From Corallococcus caeni (lineage in GTDB: Bacteria > Myxococcota > Myxococcia > Myxococcales > Myxococcaceae): a stretch of 64,000 bases of DNA. The stretch's first letter is position 1. Each line of letters begins with the position of its first letter. Below are positions 34,896-44,982 of the stretch, piece after piece. The notes beneath the pieces are model-generated. The model had not been told where the DNA came from, did not search any database, and saw only the letters and a program-made list of their open reading frames with translations. The position numbers and the translations under genes were made by a program. The DNA is taken from assembly GCF_036245865.1 (NCBI RefSeq), contig NZ_BTTW01000007.1, forward strand, positions 186,001-250,000, in the 5' to 3' direction.

Positions 34896-34937
34896 CCTGG
34901 TGACTGCCGTCACGGCCTGATGTCTCCGGTCATCAGG
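34896..34937 (-). promoter_or_regulatory. Enhancer-like tandem palindrome (copy 2)
   Basis: A 42-bp element: CCTGGTGACTG-CC-GTC and GCCTGATGTCT-CCG-GTCATCAGG. Every non-spacer base of the conserved blocks matches copy 1 at 27045-27087. The spacer between halves differs by one base. It lies about 110-150 bp before the predicted start of transcription, and the remaining parts of this 390-bp gap show no gene. Confidence 0.75.
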
Positions 34938-35129
34938 GGGCGGCAATGGAGAGGGGCATCACGCTGCTGACGACCCGATTGAAAGACATCGTCCGCCTGG
35001 CGTTGGCCTCCGCTCCAAACCCTGGCACCGACGACGACGCTGTTGTGCCCGGGGCCGAGCCCGCGGACTGACCCGGACCCGTGGGGACGGACCATGCGTT
35101 TCGGTGAAGGGCGCTCTATCCTCCCGCGC

Positions 35130-36269
35130 ATGAAGACCCAGACACCGGATGTGGATGGCGAGCTGGATGATCCCCGGCTCGCGCGTGACGGCTTCGACGC
35201 GGCCAGCTTCCGTGCGCTGCTCGCCCGCTACCAGCGCGGGGAGCTGACGGAGTCCCAGTCCCTGGCGGGCCCCCTCGAACCGCCACGGCCGGGGGATGTC
35301 CAACCGCTGCCGGGCGAGGGCACCCCTGCATACGAAGCCTGCCGTGCGGCGGGGGAGCAGGCCTTCCGCGAGGGCGCGGTGGCCGCCCTGGTGGTGGCCG
35401 GCGGGGCGGGGACGCGTTTTGGCGGGGGCGTGAAGGGGCTGGTCCCCGTCCTGGGGGAGCACACCTTCCTGGACCTCAAGCTCGCCGAGGCGCGCCGGTT
35501 GGGCGAGCGGCTGGGTCGCCCGGTGCCGGTGGCGGTGATGACCTCCTTTCTCACGCACGAGGTCATCGCCGCGCACCTGGAGGCCCGGGGGCTGGGGCGG
35601 GACGTGTTCCTCTTCCGGCAGCGGATGCTTCCCCGGCTCACGCCGGAGGGCGCCTTGTTCCGGGAGGCGGACGGGCAGCTGTCCTTCGCCCCTTCTGGCC
35701 ATGGGGACGTGTTCCGCGCCCTGCGCGAGAGCGGGGTAGGGCAGACGCTGCGCCAGCGCGGCGTGCGCTGCATGTACTTCTCCAACGTGGACAACCTGGC
35801 GGCGACGCTCGACCCGGTCGTCATCGGGATGCACCTGCAACGGGGCTGCGACATGACGGTGGAGGTGACGCCGCGGGCCAACCCCAGTGGCGCGCTGGAC
35901 GCGGGCGCCGCGCCGGTGCGCGTGGCCGGCCAGCTCCAGCTCGTGGAGAAGGTGGACCCCACGCGGCATGCCTTCATCTCCACCAACAACATCACCTTCC
36001 GCTTGGAGGCGATGCTGAACGAGGCGCTGCCCATTCCCTACCGGGTGGTCCCCAAGAAGGTGGACGGCGCGCCCGTCCTCCAGTTCGAGCAGGTGACGGC
36101 GGAGGCCAGCAGCCTCACCCGGCCGGATGGCCAGCCGCTCCTGTCGGTCGCCTTCATCGAGGTGGGGCGCACGGACCCCGCGACGAGCCGCTTCGAACCG
36201 GTGAAGGCCCCGGATGACCTTCCCCGGGTGGCTGAGCGCCTGCGGCCGCGGCTGGAGTCCTTGCGTTAG
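35130..36269 (+). CDS. UDPGP-family sugar-nucleotide pyrophosphorylase-like protein
   Basis: The 379-residue protein carries the UTP-dependent pyrophosphorylase signature [17 protein letters not shown] (nucleotide-binding loop), '[11 protein letters not shown]' (uridine/sugar-phosphate binding), '[11 protein letters not shown]' and '[12 protein letters not shown]'. This order fits UDP-N-acetylglucosamine or UDP-glucose pyrophosphorylases of the eukaryotic-type (UDPGP) family. It would make a UDP-sugar from UTP and a sugar-1-phosphate; substrate specificity is open. ATG start [10 protein letters not shown]; earlier in-frame starts add no conserved sequence. It converges with the GST gene. Confidence 0.85.
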   Translation: MKTQTPDVDGELDDPRLARDGFDAASFRALLARYQRGELTESQSLAGPLEPPRPGDVQPLPGEGTPAYEACRAAGEQAFREGAVAALVVAGGAGTRFGGGVKGLVPVLGEHTFLDLKLAEARRLGERLGRPVPVAVMTSFLTHEVIAAHLEARGLGRDVFLFRQRMLPRLTPEGALFREADGQLSFAPSGHGDVFRALRESGVGQTLRQRGVRCMYFSNVDNLAATLDPVVIGMHLQRGCDMTVEVTPRANPSGALDAGAAPVRVAGQLQLVEKVDPTRHAFISTNNITFRLEAMLNEALPIPYRVVPKKVDGAPVLQFEQVTAEASSLTRPDGQPLLSVAFIEVGRTDPATSRFEPVKAPDDLPRVAERLRPRLESLR

Positions 36270-36311
36270 GGGCTTTCGCCACGAGCGGGGCGGAGCGCCG
36301 CGAGCGGCTGC

Positions 36312-36953
36312 TCAGCTCCTGGCGGCCGGCGGCGGCATGGGGGGCGCGGTGCGCTGCCACGCCTCCAGCTCCTGCACGCGCCCCAGCCAGGCCCGGAGGT
36401 TCGCGTAGCCTTCGAGGGGCAGGCGCGCAGGGCCCGCGAGGGCGAACGACGCGGCGAGCGAGAAGTCCGCGAGCGTCAGTCGATCCTGCGCGACCCACGT
36501 CCTGGCCGCCAGGTGCGAGTCCAGTACGGGCGCGGTCTGGGCGAAGAGGGCCTCGCCGCGCGCGACCTCAACGGGGTCCGGCGGCCCGCGGCCGGTGCGC
36601 TGCTTCACGAAGTTCTCCTGGACGAGCACGGTGTTCGCCGGGGCCATGTGGGACGAGCACCAGAACAGCCAGCGGTTCACGTCGGCGCGGCCCTGCGCGT
36701 CCGTCGGGAGCAGGGTCTGCCTCGGAGTCTTCTCGGCCAGGTACACCATGATGGCGCGCGACTCCCAGAGCACGAAGCCGCCGTCGTCCAGGACGGGGAC
36801 GCGCCCGTTGGGGTTGATGCCCAGGTACGACACCTCGCGCTGCTTGCCCGTGGTGAGGTCCACCAGGATGCGCTCGAGGGGAATGTCGAGGTGGGCGGCC
36901 ACGAGCAGCACGCGGCGCGAGTTTCCGGACAGGGGATGGAAGTAGAGCTTCAA
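36312..36953 (-). CDS. Glutathione S-transferase
   Basis: The 213-residue protein has an N-terminal thioredoxin-like domain (LKLYFHPLSGNSRRV; 'NPNGRVPVLDDGGFVLWESRAIMVYL', with the cis-Pro and E-S glutathione-binding pair) and a helical C-terminal domain ('VAQDRLTLADFSLAAS', the N-capping D). Length is normal. The catalytic Ser/Tyr is probably Ser9 or Ser12. The start is TTG with AGAGG about 8 nt upstream: translation before it has no conserved residues. It would detoxify electrophiles with glutathione. Confidence 0.9.
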   Translation of the reverse strand: MKLYFHPLSGNSRRVLLVAAHLDIPLERILVDLTTGKQREVSYLGINPNGRVPVLDDGGFVLWESRAIMVYLAEKTPRQTLLPTDAQGRADVNRWLFWCSSHMAPANTVLVQENFVKQRTGRGPPDPVEVARGEALFAQTAPVLDSHLAARTWVAQDRLTLADFSLAASFALAGPARLPLEGYANLRAWLGRVQELEAWQRTAPPMPPPAARS

Positions 36954-37056
36954 GACGGACCTCTGGGAGGCACGGGTGGAGGGAGAGGACCTATCCACCC
37001 GGAGTGACAAGGGTCTGTCAGGTATCGTCAGGGGCGCGGTGAAGGAGGCGGGAGGG

Positions 37057-38730
37057 TCAAGGGCAGTCCTGATTGACACCCACGCACCTCGTGCAGCACC
37101 CGCACTCATCCTGGTCGCAGCACTGCCTGCCCTCGCAGCGGTTGCAGCGTCTGTGCTCGCAGTTCGGCTCCACGCTGCAAACGCCGTCCGTGCACTCGCC
37201 CGAGAAGCATTGGCCGTTGCAGCACGCCTGGCCGACGTCCCCGCAGGTCCTGCAGACGTTCTGCACGCACCGGCCGCCCGATGAACAGGAGCTCCCGCCG
37301 CAACAAGGCTGTCCGCTGCCCCCACACGGGGTGCAGACGTTGTTGATGCACTGCCCGGTGTTGCAGGTGCTTCCGCCGCAACAGAGCTGACCGTTTCCAC
37401 CGCACGCCGTGCAGACATTCCGGATGCACTGGCCGGAACCGCAGAGGTCTCCCACGCAACACGCCTGGCCATTGCCTCCACAGGGGACACAGGCGTTGTT
37501 GAGGCAGCGCCCCTCGCGGCAGGCATTGCCACCGCAGCAGGTCTGATTGAGGCCGCCGCATGCCGCGCAGACTCCCGTCACGCATTGCCCCGTCGCGCAG
37601 ACGTCTCCGGGGCAACAGGGCTGGCCGGGCTCGCCGCACGCGGCGCAGAGGTCTCGCCGGCACACGCCGGCGGAGCAGGCGTCGCCATTGCAGCAAGGTT
37701 GATTGGTGCCACCGCACTCCCGGCAGACATTGGACACGCACACCCCGGCCGGGCAGGAGTTCCCGTCACAGCAGGGCTGGCCGTTCGCCCCGCATGCGCC
37801 GCAGACGTCGTTGGCGCACACGGCATCGCTGCAGAGTCCTCCGTTGCAGCAGGGCTGGCCGTCACCGCCACAGGCGACGATGGGAATCTGGTTGGCGTTC
37901 ACCTTCTGGCCGTTCCACCGCACCTCGAGCTGAACCGCGTCCTTCAATTGGCGGTTCGCCATCATCGTCGCCACGTTGACCGCGTAGTGGTAGTTCGTCT
38001 CGCGGTTTCCCATGCGGCGGATCTCCGCCTCCGAGCCGTTCGCATACAGGATGACGACGGACGGCTCCTGCGTGTCGAACAAGCTGAGGTCCACCCCGGA
38101 GAGGCTGAGGAACGTATCGGGCTTCCATTGGGCGACGTTGATGCCGACCGGATCCGCCGAGCAGATGATTGGCGTGAAGGGCTCCATCGGCCGGTCGGTG
38201 ATGCCCTTGTACTTCTGGCTGTTCAGGAACCCCGCGAGGGCGTTCTTCAGCGAGATGCGGGCGTGCGTGTTGAAGATGTCAATCTGGCAGTTGCCGCTCT
38301 CCTGGGCGAACTGCCCCCCTTCCTTCGCGAGGTAGCTGGCATGGTTGCTGAGCGCACGCAGATCGCTGACGAGCTGTTTCTCCATGTTGAGCGCATCCTG
38401 CGCGGCACGTCGCTGCGCGTCGCTGACGTGCAGCGCGATCTTCGCTTCAATGTCCTTGGTGTCCTTCGCGAGCTGCTGCTCGGTCGCGGCGAGGTCAGCC
38501 GCGAGACTGGACTCCAGGCTCGTGAGTGTCGTCTGCCATGACGCCGACTGCCCTCCCAGCGTCTCCACGGCCTTGGACAGCGTCGCGTTGACCTTCTCGA
38601 CGTTCTGGTCGATGGAGGCTCGCATCCCGTTGATGGCTTTCGCCAGGTCCCCGATACCGCAGGCTGTCCCCAGAACGAAGGCCAGCGCGCCCATCATGAG
38701 CCACGGCCCGACGGATGGTTTGAGTCTCAT
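37057..38730 (-). CDS. Lipoprotein with coiled-coil region and nine Cys-rich repeats
   Basis: The 557-residue protein has a type II signal (LMMGALAFVLGTAC). Residues ~25-135 form a coiled coil with regular spacing, and ~140-330 a globular domain. A C-terminal block of nine ~26-residue repeats follows, each CGGNGQPCCNG..C..G.C..NVC, with six Cys per unit (~55 Cys in all). It ends with CEGRQCCDQDECGCCTRC. Such repeats (like those in other myxobacterial envelope proteins) likely form a disulfide-rich rod that holds a head away from the membrane. Function is unknown. The DNA of the repeats also yields long chance frames on the other strand. Confidence 0.85.
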   Translation of the reverse strand: MRLKPSVGPWLMMGALAFVLGTACGIGDLAKAINGMRASIDQNVEKVNATLSKAVETLGGQSASWQTTLTSLESSLAADLAATEQQLAKDTKDIEAKIALHVSDAQRRAAQDALNMEKQLVSDLRALSNHASYLAKEGGQFAQESGNCQIDIFNTHARISLKNALAGFLNSQKYKGITDRPMEPFTPIICSADPVGINVAQWKPDTFLSLSGVDLSLFDTQEPSVVILYANGSEAEIRRMGNRETNYHYAVNVATMMANRQLKDAVQLEVRWNGQKVNANQIPIVACGGDGQPCCNGGLCSDAVCANDVCGACGANGQPCCDGNSCPAGVCVSNVCRECGGTNQPCCNGDACSAGVCRRDLCAACGEPGQPCCPGDVCATGQCVTGVCAACGGLNQTCCGGNACREGRCLNNACVPCGGNGQACCVGDLCGSGQCIRNVCTACGGNGQLCCGGSTCNTGQCINNVCTPCGGSGQPCCGGSSCSSGGRCVQNVCRTCGDVGQACCNGQCFSGECTDGVCSVEPNCEHRRCNRCEGRQCCDQDECGCCTRCVGVNQDCP

Positions 38731-39102
38731 GCCATGCCCCCCAGCGACGCGGCGGCATCCTGTCATGGGCACCCATTGCGGTAGACACGGAAGCGGAGTG
38801 TGTCGTCCCACGGACCGCCCGGTGTCCGCCAACGTCACCCGCGCTACACCGTTCCTGCCCCTCCGGGATGGCAACAGGCTGTTCTTGTTGTCGACTTCCG
38901 ACTCGAGCCGCAGGGCCCCCGTGGCCTCCTCCTTCGCGAGGGCACGGACTGAAGAAGAACATCAGGAAGACGAAGCCACCCGTGCCGAGATAGCCACTCA
39001 GCCAGGTGATGATGCGCAATAGAGTGATCTGTCCTAGAGTGGGCCTTGCAAGGGGGGCTGGTTCAACGGGCACGATGCCGCTTCCCCCCGAGAACAGCCT
39101 CC

Positions 39103-42100
39103 ATGCGCCATGTCCTCGTCCTGCTCGCGGTCACCTTCCTCGCGTGTTCCTCGGAACCTTCACCCGTTGACGGCGGGCCCGATGCTGGGCCGGTGAACAC
39201 GGCCGATGCTGGCACGAGCGATGCCGGAGCACCTGACGCGGGCGGGCCCGATGCGGGCGTGACCTGTGGCCCTGGAAACTGCGCGGGCTGTTGTGACAGC
39301 ACCGGCCAATGTCACGCGGGCACGGAGAACACCGCCTGCGGCCTGACGGGGACGGCGTGCAGCGACTGCCTCACCGCCGTCTGCGTCACGGGCCGGTGCG
39401 AGACGCCCGTGGAGCCGCTCGCGGGTGACACCTGCGCCGCTCCCGTCGAGCTGCGCGTGGACTCGGAAGGCTTCGCGAGCGCGACCGTCGACCTGCGCGG
39501 CCTGGCCGACGACACCGCCGCGAGCTGCGGCACCGGCGGCGAGGATGCGGTCGTCGCCTTCGACGTCCCGGAGAATGGCACCTTTGTCGAACTGGTCGTG
39601 CGCTCGGATGACGACGGGGTGCGGCCCCTCGTGGCCCTGCGCGGCGACTGCGCCCAGGGCGGCTCGGAGTCCCGGTGCGAGCTCGCCCCCGCGGGCTCCC
39701 GGAGCGCGCGCCTCACCACGGTGGCACCGCGCGGGCGCCTCTTCGCGTGGGTGGAGGCGGTCGGCACCGCGCGCTCGCCCCTCCATGTCGAGCTGCGGCT
39801 GTCTCCTCCCAGGGTGGGTGACACCTGCGCCACGCCCCGCGCGCTCACGCTGTCCGGCGGGAACGCCACGCTCCAGGATGATCTCCGCCGCTACGCGCCT
39901 GACGGGCTCAGCTGCGTCCAGGGCGCGCGCGACGCGGTGTACACCTTCACGCTCGCGGCCCCGGCGATCGTGAGCGCCTCCGTCACCTCGCGCACGGCCG
40001 GGTTCGACCCCGTGCTCACGGTGGGCCTCGGCTGCACGGGCCCGACCTGCAACGCCTCCGGGCTGGGGGGCTCGCACTTCGAAGGTGAGCTCTTCACGGG
40101 GACGTACTCCCTCATCGTGTCCTCGGAGACCCTCGCCGCCGGTGAGTTCGACCTCGCGCTCGGCACCCGGCCACCGCCCAATGGGGAGGTCTGCTCGGAG
40201 GCCTCCCTGCTGACCTTTGATTCCAACCGCCAGGTCACCACCTGGGTGCCGACCCAGGGCCGCGCGGACGACTTCACGCTGGACTGCATGGACGGGACGC
40301 CCGGGCCCGACTCCGTCTATCGCTTCCGGGTGGACCAGACGAGCGACCTCTCCGCGACCTTCGACGACGGCCTGCTCTCTTCTTCCAACGTGATCGCACT
40401 GCGCTCGGCGTGTGATGGCGCGGACATGGGCTGCGGCCCGGCGCTCTCCTACGCCAACCTCCCTCCGGGCGAGTACCTCCTCTTCACGGACTCGTCCTCC
40501 TCCGAGACCCGCCCCCTCCCGCTGTCGGTGCAGCTCACCGGAGCACGCCCCCAGGGCGAGACGTGCGGGCGTCCCATCCGCCTCGTCCTTTCGAACGGCG
40601 GGGCTGGCGGCACCGCCCGGATCACCGACACCCTGAGCGGCGCGACGGACGACGTGCCCGAGGATTGCGGTGCGACCGGCACCGTGCCCGAGCGCATCTA
40701 CGCGCTCGTCATCGACCGGACCCTGCTCGTCAACGCCACCGCGACGCGGACGGGCACGAGCGGCTCGCTCGCCCTGCGTCTCATGGAGCGACGCCACTGC
40801 GGAACGCCGTACTCCACGTCCTGCCAGGAGGGGACGACCGCCACCGTCCAGAAGCTGCTGCCCGCGGGCACGTACTTCTTCGTCGTCGAGTCCGACACCG
40901 GTGTCGACTACACGCTCGACGTGCGCGCGGCGGGGCCTGCCGAGGGGGAGTCCTGCCTCAATCCCGTCGGCTTCGACTTCCCCGCGGGGGGCGGCACGCG
41001 CACGCACGAGGCCACCACGAGTGGCAGCTCGCAGGAGAACCACAACAATGCCTGCATGGGCGACGACCTGCCCGACCGCGTGTACAGCCTCACGCTCACC
41101 GACCCCGTTTCGAACGTGGTGGCGACGGCCACCGCCCAGGGCTCGAACAATGCCCCGGCCCTCATCCTCGTTCCGGGCTGCACGGAGATCCTGGGCCAGG
41201 CGCAGAACTGCAATCCCACGGTCCAGGCCTCGCGCGTGCTCCACCAGACGGCCGTTCCCGCGGGCACCTACTTCCTCTGGGTGAAGGGCCCGAAGGTGGC
41301 TGGCACGGGCTACCGCCTGGACGTCTCCGTGACGCCGACCCCGGAAGGCGACACCTGCTCGGTCGCGACCCCGGTGACGCTGTCCGAAGGACCGGCCGGA
41401 GGCATGGCCAGCCTCACGGGCACGACCGTGGGCATGGCGGACGACCTCACCGCCTGCAACGTGCTCAGCGAACTCCCGGATCATCTCTACTCCCTCACGT
41501 TCGACCGCGAGCTGGACGTGAAGGTGAAGATGACGTCCGCGCAGGCGGCGGCCCGGGGCATGGTGTCGCTCGTCGACGCCACGTGCCAGGTGTCCGGCTA
41601 CGTGTGCAGTCCATGGGAGGCGACGAACGTGACGACCCTGCGCGCGGGCAGCCTGGGCGCGGGTACCCACTTCTTCTCGGTGGACCACGTCACGGGCGGA
41701 CCCGACGCGTACGCGCTCGAGGTCTCCGCGGCTCCGCATCAGCCGGGAGAGACGTGCGCGAACCCCCGTCCGCTCGTGTTCTCCGAAGGCGCCGCGGGAG
41801 GCACCGCGGTCCTCGCCTTCGACGCGCATGACTTCTTCGATGATCCGAGCGTCGACTGCTATGGCAACGGGGCGGACGCGTTCTTCACGTTCACCATCGA
41901 CCGGGTGCTCGACCTGTACGTGGCCGTGCCGCGCGATGCCTCCACCGGGACGCCGCTCCTGTCCCTGCTCAAGAGCTGCGGCGAAGCGCTGTCGTGTGAG
42001 CCGGTCTTCCAGTCCTCGGGGCCATTCGCGCGGGGCAGCCTGCAGCCGGGCACGTACGTCCTCGCCGTGGACTTCGACTACGCGCAACACGAGGGGCCCC

Positions 42101-43728
42101 TGACGCTCCAGGCCTCGCTGACGCCGCCCACCCCCGGGGACACCTGCGAGGTCGCCATTCCGCTCGGCCTCTCCCCGGAGGGTGGCACCGTCGTGGTCCC
42201 AGGCACCTTCGCGGGCGCCTTCAACAACCACGATGGAAGGTGCACGTTCTACTCTCCGGACCGCGTCTACTCCTTCACCACCACCCAGCCGATGAGCTTC
42301 ATCGCCGAGGCCACCACCGGCTCGGGCACGAAGGCACCGGCCCTCACGCTGCGCGGCGGCACCTGTGACGGCGCGGAGTCCACCTGCGGCGCGGGCGGCA
42401 AGGCGCGGTCGTCCATCCGCGCCACGGACCTGGCGCCGGGCACCTACTACGTGTTCGTGGACAAGGCGTCCTACGACGCCCCTGTCGACTACTCGTTGAA
42501 GGTGTCCCTGGGAGCACGTCCGGCGGGTGACGTCTGCGCCAGCGCGCTCCCCCTGGGGCTGCCGACGAGCGGCCCCGGCCAGGTCACCGTCCAGGGCGAC
42601 ACGGGGGGCTTCTTCCACGACCTGACGCCCTCATGCGGGACATCGTCCGGGACGCGCAACGCACCGGACTCCGTCTACACCTTCACCACCACGGCGAAGA
42701 TGAACCTGCGCCTGGCCACGAAGGCCCTCACCCCCGGGTTCCGGCCCACCGTGTCGCTGCGCCGGGGTTGCGGCGGCTCCGACACCGACCTGCGCTGCGC
42801 GTGGACTCCCGACTACGCGCCCGACACGTGGACGAGCTACCGCGACCTGCCCGCGGGCACGTACTACGTCGTCGTCGACGGCTATGACGCCACCCAGGTG
42901 GGCGCCTTCGAGCTGGTGGCGCGCCTGTCCCCGTCGGGGCAGGTGGGGGAGAGCTGCACGAGCCCGGAGCCGGTGACGCTCTCCCAGGACACCTACGGCC
43001 GCGCGACGCTCACCCGCTCGTTCCCCGACTACTTCGAGGACCACCAGGACTGCTGGAGCTTCGATGGCAGCGACGCTGTCTTCGCCGTCACCACCGACCG
43101 CCCGCGGCGCCTCCATGCCCGCGCCAAGGGCTCGCCGGCCACGACGCAGCCGGTGCTGTCCGTCCGGGGCAGCCCCTGTGCCAGCTCGAGCTCGCAGCTC
43201 GCGTGCGAGCGCGCCTCGCTGGACGGCCTCTCGCGCGCCTCCGCGGACCTGCCGGCCGGCACCTCGTACCTCATCGTGAAGTCGCCCCTGGCGAACCCCA
43301 CGGGCACCTTCCAGCTCGACGTGGAGGTGGACGACTTCGCGCCGGGTGACGTCTGCGCGGGTGCCATCCCCGTGGCCTTCTCGAATGGAGCGGCGGGCGG
43401 CACGGCGACCGTCTCCCTCTTCGACCCGGCCGCGCATGGCTCGGACGTGAAGCTGTCGTGTGATTCCAGCAACCGGCCCGACACCTTCTTCACCTTCACC
43501 ACGGATAGGATGCTCAACCTGTCGGCCACGCTCCGGCGCCAGAACACGAGCGACACGTTCTCCATGGGGCTCGTGGCGGGCTGCGGAGGGACGGAGGCGG
43601 TGTGCCGCGCCACCGGCTTCTCCACGTCGCCGCTGGTGCTAACGAAGAGCGCCCTGCCCGCGGGCACCCACGTGCTCGTCGTCCGCGGAGGCACGAACTT
43701 CAGCGTGGATCTGTCGCTCACCCCGTGA
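39103..43728 (+). CDS. Giant surface lipoprotein of 11 pre-peptidase-like repeats
   Basis: The 1541-residue protein has a type II signal (VLVLLAVTFLAC), then an Asp/Ala/Gly linker (DAGPVNTADAGTSDAG) and a Cys-rich knot (CGPGNCAGCCDSTGQC). Eleven repeats of ~125-130 residues follow. Each begins G(D/E)(T/V/S)C..P..L..S.G and has a '(D/P)DxVYxFTxxxx' strand, a Cys pair and 'LpaGTYfLvVdg....GxfxLdv' at its end, the PPC-like beta-sandwich pattern. These proteins are probably rod-like adhesins or substrate binders on the cell surface. It stands alone, ended by a hairpin. Divergence among the repeats suggests an old expansion. Confidence 0.85.
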   Translation: MRHVLVLLAVTFLACSSEPSPVDGGPDAGPVNTADAGTSDAGAPDAGGPDAGVTCGPGNCAGCCDSTGQCHAGTENTACGLTGTACSDCLTAVCVTGRCETPVEPLAGDTCAAPVELRVDSEGFASATVDLRGLADDTAASCGTGGEDAVVAFDVPENGTFVELVVRSDDDGVRPLVALRGDCAQGGSESRCELAPAGSRSARLTTVAPRGRLFAWVEAVGTARSPLHVELRLSPPRVGDTCATPRALTLSGGNATLQDDLRRYAPDGLSCVQGARDAVYTFTLAAPAIVSASVTSRTAGFDPVLTVGLGCTGPTCNASGLGGSHFEGELFTGTYSLIVSSETLAAGEFDLALGTRPPPNGEVCSEASLLTFDSNRQVTTWVPTQGRADDFTLDCMDGTPGPDSVYRFRVDQTSDLSATFDDGLLSSSNVIALRSACDGADMGCGPALSYANLPPGEYLLFTDSSSSETRPLPLSVQLTGARPQGETCGRPIRLVLSNGGAGGTARITDTLSGATDDVPEDCGATGTVPERIYALVIDRTLLVNATATRTGTSGSLALRLMERRHCGTPYSTSCQEGTTATVQKLLPAGTYFFVVESDTGVDYTLDVRAAGPAEGESCLNPVGFDFPAGGGTRTHEATTSGSSQENHNNACMGDDLPDRVYSLTLTDPVSNVVATATAQGSNNAPALILVPGCTEILGQAQNCNPTVQASRVLHQTAVPAGTYFLWVKGPKVAGTGYRLDVSVTPTPEGDTCSVATPVTLSEGPAGGMASLTGTTVGMADDLTACNVLSELPDHLYSLTFDRELDVKVKMTSAQAAARGMVSLVDATCQVSGYVCSPWEATNVTTLRAGSLGAGTHFFSVDHVTGGPDAYALEVSAAPHQPGETCANPRPLVFSEGAAGGTAVLAFDAHDFFDDPSVDCYGNGADAFFTFTIDRVLDLYVAVPRDASTGTPLLSLLKSCGEALSCEPVFQSSGPFARGSLQPGTYVLAVDFDYAQHEGPLTLQASLTPPTPGDTCEVAIPLGLSPEGGTVVVPGTFAGAFNNHDGRCTFYSPDRVYSFTTTQPMSFIAEATTGSGTKAPALTLRGGTCDGAESTCGAGGKARSSIRATDLAPGTYYVFVDKASYDAPVDYSLKVSLGARPAGDVCASALPLGLPTSGPGQVTVQGDTGGFFHDLTPSCGTSSGTRNAPDSVYTFTTTAKMNLRLATKALTPGFRPTVSLRRGCGGSDTDLRCAWTPDYAPDTWTSYRDLPAGTYYVVVDGYDATQVGAFELVARLSPSGQVGESCTSPEPVTLSQDTYGRATLTRSFPDYFEDHQDCWSFDGSDAVFAVTTDRPRRLHARAKGSPATTQPVLSVRGSPCASSSSQLACERASLDGLSRASADLPAGTSYLIVKSPLANPTGTFQLDVEVDDFAPGDVCAGAIPVAFSNGAAGGTATVSLFDPAAHGSDVKLSCDSSNRPDTFFTFTTDRMLNLSATLRRQNTSDTFSMGLVAGCGGTEAVCRATGFSTSPLVLTKSALPAGTHVLVVRGGTNFSVDLSLTP

Positions 43729-43824
43729 GCGGCCGGTAGGGGAGGACATCCTCATCCATGACCGACTGAGAGGAACGCTCGGCAAGGCCCGCTCGAATGG
43801 GTGAGGGCCGTTCAGGGGTCCGAG

Positions 43825-43850
43825 CGCACGTGCCAGGGCTGGCACGTGCG
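43825..43850. terminator. Strong hairpin between convergent genes
   Basis: A perfect 11-12-bp inverted repeat (cgcacgtgcca/tggcacgtgcg, loop gggc), with no T-run, sits between the giant lipoprotein gene and the AraC-type gene. It probably serves both. Confidence 0.6.
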
Positions 43851-43899
43851 TGGGGACGCCCCTGGGGACGCGGATGTCAGGGCCCTCACCAACTCCGGT

Positions 43900-44835
43900 T
43901 CAGCCCTCACGGGCCTTGCGCCGGTACTCGCCGGGAGGCACTCCCATCTCCCGCCGGAAGGCCCGGTTGAAGGCGAACTCGGACTCGTAACCCACGCGGC
44001 TCGCGATGGCCGCGAGCCCGTCCTGTCCCTCACGCAGCGCGTGCGCGGCCTCCTGCATCCGAAGCCGCGTGAGGTACTCATGAGGCGCCACGCCCACTTC
44101 GCTGGCGAAGCGCCGCGCGAGCGTCGCCCTGGAGGTCCCCGAGCGCCGCGCCAGCTCGCTCACGGTCCAGCTCCGCCCCGGCTCCGCGTGCATCCAGCCC
44201 AGGGCGCTGGCGAGCGTCCGGTCTCCGAGCGCCCCCAACCAGCCCGCGCCACCCGGCGGCTGCGCGTCTGCCCACGCACGAAGCACCTGCACCAGGAGGA
44301 TGTCGAGCAACCGGGAGACGATGACCGAGGAGCCTCGTTCTCCCCGCGCATACTCCCGTTCGAGCATCGACACCGTGGGCAGCAGGGCACGCGCGTCCTC
44401 GGAAGCCCCCCGCAGGTGGACCCGCTCGGGAAGCAACCGCAACACGGGATGCGCCCCCGGCTCGTCGAACGCGAAGAAGCCGCAGAGCATCCGCGACTCC
44501 ACGCCGTCCCCGCCCAGCACATACGAGGAAGCCCCTTCTCCACGTGTCGCCAGCCAGTCCTCCACGCGAAGCTTGGGGCTGCGGGGCGAGTCCGCCACGG
44601 CATGCCCGTCACCGCGCGGCAGTAGCACGACATCCCCCGGCCCCAGCGTGACGACGTCCCGGCCCTGCGTGAGGTGACAGGAGCCCGCGATGACCAGATG
44701 CAGGGTCGCCGTGGTCGTGGGAGCGAAGCGCAGCCCCCAGGGGGCCCGCGCCACGGTGCGGCAGTAGAGCTGCCCTCGCAGACGGGTGCGCTCGAGGATC
44801 TGCCCCAGCAGGTCGGAAGCATGCGAGAGGTCCAT
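43900..44835 (-). CDS. AraC-family transcriptional regulator
   Basis: The 311-residue protein has an N-terminal cupin-type sensor (AraC_binding_2 style: 'LHLVIAGSCHLTQG', 'VTLGPGDVVLLPRGDGHAV') and two C-terminal helix-turn-helix motifs ('TVSELARRSGTSRATLARRF' and 'IASRVGYESEFAFNRAFRREMG'), ending with the usual 'PGEYRRKAREG'. It is transcribed divergently from the DUF4267 gene with ~150 bp between starts, so it likely controls that gene. The inducer is unknown. Confidence 0.93.
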   Translation of the reverse strand: MDLSHASDLLGQILERTRLRGQLYCRTVARAPWGLRFAPTTTATLHLVIAGSCHLTQGRDVVTLGPGDVVLLPRGDGHAVADSPRSPKLRVEDWLATRGEGASSYVLGGDGVESRMLCGFFAFDEPGAHPVLRLLPERVHLRGASEDARALLPTVSMLEREYARGERGSSVIVSRLLDILLVQVLRAWADAQPPGGAGWLGALGDRTLASALGWMHAEPGRSWTVSELARRSGTSRATLARRFASEVGVAPHEYLTRLRMQEAAHALREGQDGLAAIASRVGYESEFAFNRAFRREMGVPPGEYRRKAREG

Positions 44836-44982
44836 GCCCTTGAGGCTAGCAGCGGGCTGCCCTCAGCGCTCACGGCTTGAGCGTCTCAGACAAAAGGTTG
44901 AGCTGTCCGCGAATGGCGACTCCGAGGCCTGCACGTCACATTTCCAGCCATGAAAGACACCCGCGTTTCAGCTGGAGGCCTC

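Noticed and set aside
37585..38541. Plus-strand frames opposite the Cys-repeat lipoprotein
   Set aside because: They arise from the periodic DNA of the Cys repeats and show no protein-like pattern.
37057..38730. Cys-repeat DNA considered as a possible CRISPR-like array
   Set aside because: Units are coding, in frame, imperfect and have no unique spacers; no cas genes are present.
39160..42618. Long minus-strand frame opposite the 11-repeat lipoprotein gene
   Set aside because: Antisense of GC3-rich repeats; Arg/Gly/Ala-rich and without signal or family.
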